Assembly (NCBI GenBank): GCA_037045185.1
Contig: JBAOHQ010000003.1
Location: 1 to 64,000 of the forward strand
Direction of reading: 5' to 3'
DNA length: 64,000 nt
Origin: JAKOUY01 sp037045185
Lineage (GTDB): Bacteria; Actinomycetota; Acidimicrobiia; Acidimicrobiales; Ilumatobacteraceae
Shown here: in pieces, positions 54,765-62,331 of the stretch
Layout of the letters: every line of letters starts with the position of its first letter
Position numbering within the stretch: position 1 is the stretch's first letter
Notes under the pieces: generated by a model
What the model was told of the DNA's origin: nothing
Databases searched by the model: none
What the model saw: the letters and a program-made list of their open reading frames with translations, nothing else
Position numbers and translations under genes: made by a program

Positions 54765-55210
54765 CAGAACTCCTCTTCCAGTTCGGCGAGCTGGGCCACC
54801 CGGCGGGCATGGCGGCCACCTTCGAAGGCGGTGGCCAGGAACAGGGCGACGATCTCCTCGGCCAGGCCGACGCCCACGACCCGCCCACCCATGCTCAGCA
54901 CGTTGGCGTCGTTGTGGGCCCGGGCCAGGCGCGCCGTGTACAGGTCGTTGCACAGCGCGGCACGCACCCCGCGGACCTTGTTGGCGGCCAGTTGCTCACC
55001 CTGACCGCTGCCACCGAGGACGATGCCCACCTCGGCCTGCCCATCCCGCACCGTCCGCCCGACGCCGGCACAGATCGGCGGGTAGTCGACGCTGTCCGTG
55101 GAGAAGGTTCCCTGGTCGTCGACCTGGTGACCCTGGGCGCGCAACAGCGCGACGAGGTGCTGCTTGAGATCGAAGCCGGCGTGGTCCGACCCGATGGCGA
55201 TCCTGGTCAT
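54764..55210 (-). CDS. rpiB: Ribose-5-phosphate isomerase B
   Basis: 148 residues. It interconverts ribose-5-P and ribulose-5-P. Signature IAIGSDHAGFDLKQHL, active-site GIVLGGSGQGEQLAANKV (Ser where E. coli RpiB has Cys, the actinobacterial form), and RAHNDANVLSMGGRVVG with catalytic residues intact. Position between prmC and glyA is conserved in Firmicutes as well. Confidence 0.92.
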   Translation of the reverse strand: MTRIAIGSDHAGFDLKQHLVALLRAQGHQVDDQGTFSTDSVDYPPICAGVGRTVRDGQAEVGIVLGGSGQGEQLAANKVRGVRAALCNDLYTARLARAHNDANVLSMGGRVVGVGLAEEIVALFLATAFEGGRHARRVAQLAELEEEF

Positions 55211-55253
55211 CCCGTCGAGTGTACGGACAACGCCGGAGGGTGACCTGATCAGA

Positions 55254-55589
55254 TCACGACGGTGCGTGAGCGACCACGTAGAAGGCCGGCTCCTGGTAGG
55301 GATGGGCGGCTCGCATGGCCGCCACAACGGCTGCCCGCCGGGTGCTGGGAAGCACCACCTCGATGCGCTGCTCGTCCACGTACTCCAGCTCGCCGACGGC
55401 GCCGATGGCCGGATCGGCGCCGGCCAGTGGGCGGAACTGTCCACGACCGGCGGACACGAACGCACACTCCCGATACCGCCCCATGGCCCCGGCCCCGGCG
55501 GCGAAGACCGCGTCGAGCACTCGCTGGAGCGCCTCCTGCGGGACGTAGACGACCAGGGTGTCCAGCGCCGGCGAGTCGTCCTCGGACAT
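55254..55589 (-). CDS. YqfO/NIF3-type PII-like (CutA-like) domain protein
   Basis: 111 residues. One ferredoxin-like domain: TLVVYVPQEALQRVLDAVF, AGAMGRYRECAFVSAGRGQF and RIEVVLPSTRRAAVVAAMRA, closing with AHPYQEPAFYV. This matches the PII/CutA-like insert domain of NIF3 family proteins, found alone in many bacteria. Function not known. Divergent from the nucleoside hydrolase. Confidence 0.75.
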   Translation of the reverse strand: MSEDDSPALDTLVVYVPQEALQRVLDAVFAAGAGAMGRYRECAFVSAGRGQFRPLAGADPAIGAVGELEYVDEQRIEVVLPSTRRAAVVAAMRAAHPYQEPAFYVVAHAPS

Positions 55590-55618
55590 CGCCTCACAGT
55601 ACGTGACAAGCTGGCGAG

Positions 55619-56560
55619 GTGGCAGAACGACCACCAATCATCCTCGACTGCGACCCCGGGCACGACGACGCCATCGCCATGGTGGTGGCGGCCCGGCACA
55701 CCGACCTGGTGGGGATCACCACCGTGGCCGGCAACGCCCCGTTGGAGCGGACGACGCGCAATGCCCTGATCATCCGTGACCTCCTCGGCGTGGCCACCCC
55801 GGTCCACTCGGGCTCGCCGCGCCCGCTGCTGGTGGGCCAGCACGCCGCCCCGGAGGTGCACGGGGCCACCGGGCTGGATGGCGCCGACCTGCCCGAGCCG
55901 ACCCGGCCGGTGGACGGCGCCGACGCCGTGGCCTTCATCGTCGACACCTGCCGGGCGCGCGAGGGTCTGTGGCTGGTCCCCACGGGCCCGCTCACCAACA
56001 TCGCCCTGGCGCTGCGCGCAGCTCCGGACCTCGCTGGGCGGATCGCCGGCATCTCGCTGATGGGCGGGGGCACGTTCGGCAACTGGACGGCAACGGCCGA
56101 GTTCAACGTGTGGGCCGACCCGCACGCCGCCGCGGTCGTGTTCGGCTACGGCGGGCCGCTGACGATGTGCGGCCTCGACGTGACCCACACCCTGCAGGCC
56201 ACGCCAGAGCGCATCGACCGGGTGCGCGCCGTCACCGGGCGGCTGGCGTCGGTGCTGGCGGACCTGCTGACCTTCTTCAGCGAGATGTACGTGAGCCGCC
56301 ACCACCACATCTCGGGAGCTGCCGTCCACGACCCGTGCGCTGTGATGGCGCTGACCCATCCCCAGCTGTTCACCTCGGTGCAGCGCCACGTGCAGGTGGA
56401 GACCGAGGGGGCCCTGACCCGCGGGATGACGGTGATCGATCAGCGCGATCTGCGGTCCGTGCCCCCGCCCACGTGCCGGGTGATGACCTCGGTCGACCCC
56501 GAGGCCGCCTTCGCCGTGATCGTCGAGGCGATCACCGCCTACAGCGCCGGCGCCGAGTGA
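55619..56560 (+). CDS. Inosine-uridine preferring nucleoside hydrolase
   Basis: 313 residues. It cleaves N-glycosidic bonds of ribonucleosides. The calcium-binding DCDPGHDDAIA (10-20), GPLTNIALAL, and NVWADPHAAAVVF with the catalytic Asp/His-bearing HDPCAVMAL are present. GTG start at 55619. Its stop overlaps the peptidase ATG (TGATG). Confidence 0.9.
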   Translation: MAERPPIILDCDPGHDDAIAMVVAARHTDLVGITTVAGNAPLERTTRNALIIRDLLGVATPVHSGSPRPLLVGQHAAPEVHGATGLDGADLPEPTRPVDGADAVAFIVDTCRAREGLWLVPTGPLTNIALALRAAPDLAGRIAGISLMGGGTFGNWTATAEFNVWADPHAAAVVFGYGGPLTMCGLDVTHTLQATPERIDRVRAVTGRLASVLADLLTFFSEMYVSRHHHISGAAVHDPCAVMALTHPQLFTSVQRHVQVETEGALTRGMTVIDQRDLRSVPPPTCRVMTSVDPEAAFAVIVEAITAYSAGAE

Positions 56561-58647
56561 TGGATCCGAAGCGGACCTTTCCTCGCCAGTACGCCCGGAC
56601 GCAGCGCTTCACCCTCGGTCAGCCGCGCAACCTTGCCGTGTCGCCCGACGGGCGACGAGTGGTGTTCCTGCGGTCCCGCGCCGGCGATGACCCCGTCAAC
56701 TGCCTGTGGACCTTCGATGTGCTGTCCGGCGAGGAGCGGCTGGTGGCCGATCCACTGGCGTTCGGCGGCGCGCTGGAGGACGACGACGAGCTGCCGCCCG
56801 AGGAGCGAGCACGACGGGAGCGCCAGCGCGAGTCGGCCGGCGGGGTGACCTCGTTCGCCACCGATGACGACATGCGCGTCGCCGCGTTCAGCCTGTCCGG
56901 GCGGCTGCACGTCGCCGACCTCGTCGGCGGCACGGCTCGGGCCACGGAGATCGCCGACGCGGTGGTGGATCCTCGCCCGGCCCCTGACGCCTCCCGCGTG
57001 GCCTACGTGAGCGGCCGTTCGCTGCGCATCGCCGAACTCGACGGGTCGAGCTGGGAACTGGCCGGCGAGGACGACCCGGAGATCAGCTGGGGCAGCGCCG
57101 AGTTCGTCGCCGCCGAGGAGATGAGCCGTCTGCGCGGCTACTGGTGGAGCCCGGACAGCCAGTCCATCGCCGCCTGCCGGGTGGACAACGCACCTGTGCA
57201 CCAGTGGTTCATCGGCAACCCGGCCGAGCCGGGCGAACCGCCAGTTGCCATGCGCTACCCCGCCGCCGGGAGCCCCAACGCGGTGGTCACGCTGCACGTG
57301 CTGGCTATCGACGGTGGGAGCGTGGGGGTGATGTGGGACGCGGCCGAGTACCCGTACCTCACCGACGTGAGCTGGCCGGCGCCGGATCGGTTGCTGGTCT
57401 CGGTGATGTCGCGCGACCAGCGGCATCTCGCCGTGCTGGAAGCGGATCCGACGACGGGCGTGACCAGCCCAGTGTTCGAGGACTTCGACGACGCCTGGGT
57501 GGAATTGGCGCCGGGCGTGCCGGGCCTGCTGCCCGACGGCCGGCTGGTCATGACTGCCGATCGCGGCGGCACCCGGCGGGTGATGGTCGACGGGGTCCCG
57601 GTGACACCGGCCGATCTGCAGGTCCGCTCCGTGGTCGCCTGCGACGACGCCGGTGTCACCTTCGTGGCCAACTCCATCGGCGACGCCACCGTCACCCACG
57701 TATGGCGGTGGGACGACGACCAGCTGCGCAGTCTCACGGGCCATCTCGGCGGCGGGGTTCATGGCGCGGTGGTAGGTGGGCCGCAGCTGGTGGTCAGGCG
57801 AGCCACACTGGAGGCCTCGGGCGTGGCCACGATGGTGGGAGCGCGCCAGCTCACCTCGGTGGCCGAGACACCGCTGATCCGCCCGAACGTGACGATCCAT
57901 CATCTCGGTGATCGCCGTCTGGCCACGGCAGTCCTGCTGCCCGGCGGCCACGACGGCAGCCCGCTCCCGGTGCTCGTGGACTCCTACGCCGGACCGCACG
58001 TCGCTCGGGTCACCGAGAGCTACGACGCCTACCTCACGTCGCAATGGTTCGCCGACCAGGGCTTCGCCGTGCTGGTCGTCGACGGCCGCGGCACCCCCGG
58101 CCGGGGGACCGACGCCGAGCGGGCCATCCATCTGGACCTGGCCGGACCGGTGCTGGATGACCAGGTCCGCGCCCTGCAGGCGGCGGCCGAGATCGCCCCG
58201 CTCGACCTCGGCCGGGTGGCCATCCGCGGCTGGAGCTTCGGCGGGTACCTGGCCGCGCTGGCGGTGCTGGACCGCCCCGACGTGTTCCACGCGGCCGTGG
58301 CCGGAGCACCGGTGACCGAGTGGCGGCTCTACGACACCTTCTACACCGAGCGCTACCTGGGCGACCCCAACGAGGATGCCGCGCCGTACGCCGCGGCCTC
58401 GCTCCTGGCTCGGGCCCACCGGCTGACGCGACCATTGCTGCTCATCCACGGCCTGGCCGACGACAACGTCGTGGCCGCCCACACGCTGCAGCTGAGCCAG
58501 GCACTGCTGGCGGCCGGGAGGGCTCACGAGGTGCTCCCGCTGGTGGGGGTCACCCACATGACCCCCCAGGAGGTCGTGGCCGAGAACCTCCTGTTGCACC
58601 AATTGGACTTCCTGCGCCGATCGCTCGGCGCCGGCCGGAGTGAGTAG
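56560..58647 (+). CDS. S9 family peptidase (dipeptidyl peptidase IV type)
   Basis: 695 residues. N-terminal DPP IV-like propeller with the substrate-amine-binding double Glu (FVAAEEMSRLRGYWWSPD), and C-terminal catalytic domain: Ser in IRGWSFGGYLAALAVL, Asp in HGLADDNV, His in VGVTHMT. No signal peptide, so likely intracellular. ATG shares bases with the nucleoside hydrolase stop. Second S9 peptidase in the window but of a different subfamily. Confidence 0.9.
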   Translation: MDPKRTFPRQYARTQRFTLGQPRNLAVSPDGRRVVFLRSRAGDDPVNCLWTFDVLSGEERLVADPLAFGGALEDDDELPPEERARRERQRESAGGVTSFATDDDMRVAAFSLSGRLHVADLVGGTARATEIADAVVDPRPAPDASRVAYVSGRSLRIAELDGSSWELAGEDDPEISWGSAEFVAAEEMSRLRGYWWSPDSQSIAACRVDNAPVHQWFIGNPAEPGEPPVAMRYPAAGSPNAVVTLHVLAIDGGSVGVMWDAAEYPYLTDVSWPAPDRLLVSVMSRDQRHLAVLEADPTTGVTSPVFEDFDDAWVELAPGVPGLLPDGRLVMTADRGGTRRVMVDGVPVTPADLQVRSVVACDDAGVTFVANSIGDATVTHVWRWDDDQLRSLTGHLGGGVHGAVVGGPQLVVRRATLEASGVATMVGARQLTSVAETPLIRPNVTIHHLGDRRLATAVLLPGGHDGSPLPVLVDSYAGPHVARVTESYDAYLTSQWFADQGFAVLVVDGRGTPGRGTDAERAIHLDLAGPVLDDQVRALQAAAEIAPLDLGRVAIRGWSFGGYLAALAVLDRPDVFHAAVAGAPVTEWRLYDTFYTERYLGDPNEDAAPYAAASLLARAHRLTRPLLLIHGLADDNVVAAHTLQLSQALLAAGRAHEVLPLVGVTHMTPQEVVAENLLLHQLDFLRRSLGAGRSE

Positions 58648-59059
58648 CGTCGCCGCGGTGAACGAACGGCTGAAGCGCCTGTACGACAACGTCGCGGTGC
58701 ACGCCACGGCCCAGCGTGAGCACGAGGCGGTGGTCGAGTTGCTGCTGCTGGTGATGATGGCCGATCGCCACGTCAGCAGCGAGGAGATCGACTCGATCCG
58801 GATCATCTCGGAGGAGTCCGGGTTCGAGTCCGACACCTTCAGCTTCGACCAGCACCTCGGCCCAGCCTCGGCCACGGTGCGCGCCGCCATCGCCGCCGAC
58901 GACGTGGACGGCCTGCTCGACTCGATCGATGCCCGGATCACCAGCCGTGTGCTGCGCGATTCGCTGTTCGCCGCAGCTCGCGAAGTCGCCGGCGCCGACA
59001 CCACCACCCGACCCGAGGAGGCCGACCTCCTCGCCCACATCGCTGCCCGCTTCGGCTGA
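58640..59059 (+). CDS. TerB-like helical protein
   Basis: 139 residues. Helical, with VELLLLVMMADRHVSSEEIDSIRII, the acidic loop after the first helix pair typical of TerB/tellurite resistance-like domains, and DSLFAAAREVAGAD near the end. GTG 58640 overlaps the peptidase; GTG 58661 (MNERLKRLYDN) is an alternative start. No other tellurite gene is near, so the role is open. Confidence 0.7.
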   Translation: MSSVAAVNERLKRLYDNVAVHATAQREHEAVVELLLLVMMADRHVSSEEIDSIRIISEESGFESDTFSFDQHLGPASATVRAAIAADDVDGLLDSIDARITSRVLRDSLFAAAREVAGADTTTRPEEADLLAHIAARFG

Positions 59060-59073
59060 TCCGCCTGCGGCGG

Positions 59074-59949
59074 TCAGGGGCGGCGGGCCAGGAGGTGGCG
59101 GGGGTGACCGGCGGCGTCGTGGTGGATCTCGACGCCTGCCAGGCCGGCGCCGAGCGCTATGGCGTGTGCGGCGTCTGCCTGCGCGGCGCCGATCTCGACG
59201 GCGAGGACGCCGCCGGGGGCCAGCCAGAGCATCGCACCGGGCACGATGATCCGCAGGGCGTCGAGCCCGTCGGCGCCGCCGAACAGGGCGACGTGCGGCT
59301 CGTGGTCACGCACGATGGCCTCGAGCGCCTGATCGCCGTCTGCGACGTACGGCGGGTTGCTGATCAGCAGGTCGACCGAGCTGGTCAGATCGGCGGGCAG
59401 GGCCTCGAACCACGAGCCGTGGGCGAAGCGGACGTTGGCCGCGACCCGCCCGAGGCCGGCGGCGTTGGCCCGGGCAACGTCGAGGGCAGCGGTCGAGACG
59501 TCCGTCAGCCACACCGTGGTGCGATCCACCGGGAGCTCGGCGGCGAGCGACAGCCCGATCGCCCCGCTGCCGCAGCCGAGGTCGACGCACACGTTCGTCG
59601 CCCGGCGGTCGAGGCGCGCCAGGGCGATCTCGACCAGCTCCTCGGTCTCCGGGCGGGGGATCAGCACCCGCCGGTCCACCATCAGGTCCAGGCGGCGGAA
59701 CGCCCAGCGCCCGAGGACGTACTGCAGCGGCACCCCGCCGCGCAGGCGCGACAGCATGTCGTCGAGGTGGCGGACCATCCGCACCGTGGCCGGGCGGTCC
59801 AGCTCGGCGAGGAACTCGTCTCCGTCCACGCCGCTGGCGGTCTCGCACAGCCAGCGGGCCTGCGGGCGGCCCACCTCTGGCGTCAGTTGGTCCCACAGCT
59901 CGCGCCAGGTGACCGCATCCCCCGGCACGGCGCCGGAGGGCTCAGTCAT
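59074..59949 (-). CDS. prmC: Peptide chain release factor N5-glutamine methyltransferase
   Basis: 291 residues. It methylates the Gln of the GGQ motif of release factors. Helical N-domain, PLQYVLGRWAFRRLDL, GVLIPRPETEELVE-like segment, SAM motif VDLGCGSGAIGLSLA and the diagnostic NPPYV. Its substrate RF1 is encoded just upstream and overlaps by 8 bp. Confidence 0.93.
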   Translation of the reverse strand: MTEPSGAVPGDAVTWRELWDQLTPEVGRPQARWLCETASGVDGDEFLAELDRPATVRMVRHLDDMLSRLRGGVPLQYVLGRWAFRRLDLMVDRRVLIPRPETEELVEIALARLDRRATNVCVDLGCGSGAIGLSLAAELPVDRTTVWLTDVSTAALDVARANAAGLGRVAANVRFAHGSWFEALPADLTSSVDLLISNPPYVADGDQALEAIVRDHEPHVALFGGADGLDALRIIVPGAMLWLAPGGVLAVEIGAAQADAAHAIALGAGLAGVEIHHDAAGHPRHLLARRP

Positions 59950-61016
59950 CGCCCTCGCCGGCCAGCTGGCGGGTGCGCTCGTCGGCGGCCAGGGCGTCCA
60001 CCACGTCGTCGAGGTCACCGGCCAGGACGTCGGTGAGCCGGTAGATCGTGAACCCGATGCGGTGGTCGGTGACCCGGTTCTCCTTGAAGTTGTAGGTGCG
60101 GATCTTCTCGCCGCGCCCGCCGCCGCCCACCTGCGAGCGGCGCTCGGCGGACAGCGCAGCGTCCTGCTCGTCCTGGGCCAGCCGCACCAGGCGGGCGCGC
60201 AGGACCTGCATCGCCCTGGCCCGGTTCTGGATCTGGCTGCGCTCGTCCTGCATCGTGACCATCACGCCCGTGGGCTTGTGGGTGATCCGCACCGCCGAGT
60301 CGGTGGTGTTCACGCTCTGGCCCCCGGCGCCGCTGCTGCGGTACACGTCGACGTGCAGGTCGCGCTCGTCGATGTCCACCTCGACCTCTTCGGCTTCGGC
60401 CAGCACCAGCACGGTGGCCGACGAGGTGTGGATCCGCCCCTGGCTCTCGGTGACCGGCACGCGCTGCACACGGTGCGGGCCGCCCTCGTACTTCAGCCGG
60501 CGCCACGCCGAGTCCCCGGAGATCATCACGGTGGCCTGGTTGACGCCGCCGAGGTCGCTCGGATCGTTGGACAGCACCTCGAACGACCAGCCGTGGCGGG
60601 CAGCGAAGCCGCGGTACATGTCGAGCAGGTCGCCAGCGAACAGGTTGGCCTCCTCGCCACCCTCGGCGCCGCGGATCTCCATGATCACGGCCTTGCCCTC
60701 GTTGGCGTCCTTGGGCAGCATCAGCAGCTTGAGCTCGTCGTCGATGGCGGCGATGTCGGCCTCGGCGGCGTGCAGCTCGTCACGCAGCGGGCCACGCTCG
60801 TCGTCGCTGGCCATCTCGATCAGCTCCCTGGCTGCCCCGGCGTCGGCCTGGCGCTGCCTGCAGGCGGCGGATGCAGTCCACCACCGGGGTGAGGTCCTTG
60901 TACCGCCGGGACACGTCACGCAGCCGGGCCTGGTCGGAGACGATGTCGGGGTCGCTGAGGCTGGACTCCAACGAGACGAACTCGTCCTGCAGGGCGCGCA
61001 GCCGGTGGGGATCCAT
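59942..61016 (-). CDS. prfA: Peptide chain release factor 1 (reading frame broken near 60860)
   Basis: RF1 ends translation at UAA and UAG. The N-terminal frame reads MDPHRLRALQDEFVSLESSL to CIRRL; near 60860 it shifts to RQADAGAARELIEMAS and then stays open to the end. GGQ motif in SSGAGGQSVNTTDS; codon-recognition tripeptide PVT in RVQRVPVTESQGRIH (RF2 would have SPF). Joined length about 358. Essential, so the break is most likely an error. Confidence 0.93.
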
Positions 61017-61996
61017 CAGATCGAGGCTAGGCCGACGATGTCGATGGGCCGGTGAAGCTGCCCGGCGATCCGCCGCTGGACGTCGAGGGCGTCACGGCGG
61101 GGCAAAACGATCACGGCGTCGTGTAGGTGGTGCGCCAGGCGGGCGTCGGTGGCGAAGGGGACGACGTCGAGATCCACGCCGGCGGAGAACACGGCGACCA
61201 CCTCTGCGGTACCGATGGTGGCGATGGCCACGCACGGCACGGTGTCTTTCAGGTTGCGGCGCGCCACGGGCGGGTCCGCCGGGCGGAGGGCCAGGGCGCC
61301 GATCAGGCCGGGCTCGTTGATGACCCGCTGGCGCAGCGAGCGCTCGGCGGCCAGCAGGTTCAGCGGGTGCGGGTCGGCGCCGGGCCGGCGGTGGGCGGCC
61401 ACCGAGGCGACCACGGTGCGCAGGGCCTCCACCGTGGGCAGGTTGCCGTGCAGCAGCTGGAAGGTCTCCCGATCGTGGGCGCCCACCCCGACCTCCAGGC
61501 GCACTTCACCGGTGAGCGGGTCGTCGACGACGCGGCACACCTCCAGGCCGTCCACCTCCCCGGCGACGACGCCGTGCTCCACCACCGGATCGGCGCCACC
61601 GGCACGGATGACGTCGCTGAGGGCGAGGTGCTCGGCACGTGGCGGCGGCACCGCCGGGAGCGGCTCGGCGATGGCCGGGATCAGGGTGCGATCACGGTGG
61701 TGCCAGACGTGGATCGGCAGGGCGAAGGCGTCCGCCCGGCGAGCCAGGACACCCGTGCCGGCCTCGGCCACGACGTGCACCTCGGCGGCGGAGCGGGAGG
61801 CGGCGTAGGCCACCGCCCCACCGAGGCCCCGGCCGGGTTCCCCATCGAGCAGGACCCAGGCCTGTTCTGCGGCCGTCGCCGCGCACAGGCCGGTGGTGGT
61901 GACGTGCTCGGCGGCCAGGCCACGGTCGGACATCAACGCCGCCAGCTTGACCCGCCGCAGCCGGGCCGAGCGGTCCGGCGTGATGCCCGGCGTCAT
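61016..61996 (-). CDS. Conserved-looking orphan protein between rpmE and prfA
   Basis: 326 residues, mixed alpha/beta. The first half has GLCAATAAEQAWVLLDGEPG and VHVVAEAGTGVLARRAD; the second half has HPLNLLAAERSLRQRVINEP and IATIGTAEVVAVFSAGVDLD. No motif or family recognised, no TM helix, no signal peptide. Its stop overlaps the prfA start (TGATG). Composition and codon use look like the neighbours, so it is a real gene, perhaps lineage-specific. Confidence 0.65.
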   Translation of the reverse strand: MTPGITPDRSARLRRVKLAALMSDRGLAAEHVTTTGLCAATAAEQAWVLLDGEPGRGLGGAVAYAASRSAAEVHVVAEAGTGVLARRADAFALPIHVWHHRDRTLIPAIAEPLPAVPPPRAEHLALSDVIRAGGADPVVEHGVVAGEVDGLEVCRVVDDPLTGEVRLEVGVGAHDRETFQLLHGNLPTVEALRTVVASVAAHRRPGADPHPLNLLAAERSLRQRVINEPGLIGALALRPADPPVARRNLKDTVPCVAIATIGTAEVVAVFSAGVDLDVVPFATDARLAHHLHDAVIVLPRRDALDVQRRIAGQLHRPIDIVGLASI

Positions 61997-62002
61997 GACA
62001 GC

Positions 62003-62029
62003 AAAAAGCCCGGCCCGTGGGGGCCGGGC
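62003..62029 (-). terminator. Rho-independent terminator after rpmE
   Basis: On the minus strand an 8-bp GC stem (GCCCGGCC/GGCCGGGC) with a 6-nt loop is followed at once by TTTTT. It lies 29 bp past the rpmE stop and just before the start of the orphan gene. Confidence 0.85.
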
Positions 62030-62057
62030 AGTTCGCGCACGCCGGGCGTGCCGTGGA

Positions 62058-62270
62058 TCACTTCTGCTTGCGGGTGCCGTAGCGCTTGTTGAAGCGCTCG
62101 ACGCGGCCACCGGTGTCGACCAGCTTCTGCTTGCCGGTGAAGAACGGGTGGCACTCGTTGCACAGTTCGAGGTGCAGCTCGCCGGCCTTGGTGCTGCGGG
62201 TGGTGAACTCATTGCCGCACGAGCACTTCACCAGGATCTCGGTGTAGTTCGGGTGGATGTCGGTCTTCAT
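62058..62270 (-). CDS. rpmE: 50S ribosomal protein L31
   Basis: 70 residues. The zinc-binding (C+) form: KCSCGNEF and LCNECHPFFTGKQK supply the Cys ligands. Typical ending RFNKRYGTRKQK. It lies 61 bp after rho, with its own terminator downstream. Confidence 0.96.
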   Translation of the reverse strand: MKTDIHPNYTEILVKCSCGNEFTTRSTKAGELHLELCNECHPFFTGKQKLVDTGGRVERFNKRYGTRKQK

Positions 62271-62331
62271 GGCGATCTCCGGAAGAGGTGGACGCGTCAG
62301 TGTATCGGCCGAAGACCCCGGCGCCCCCGCC

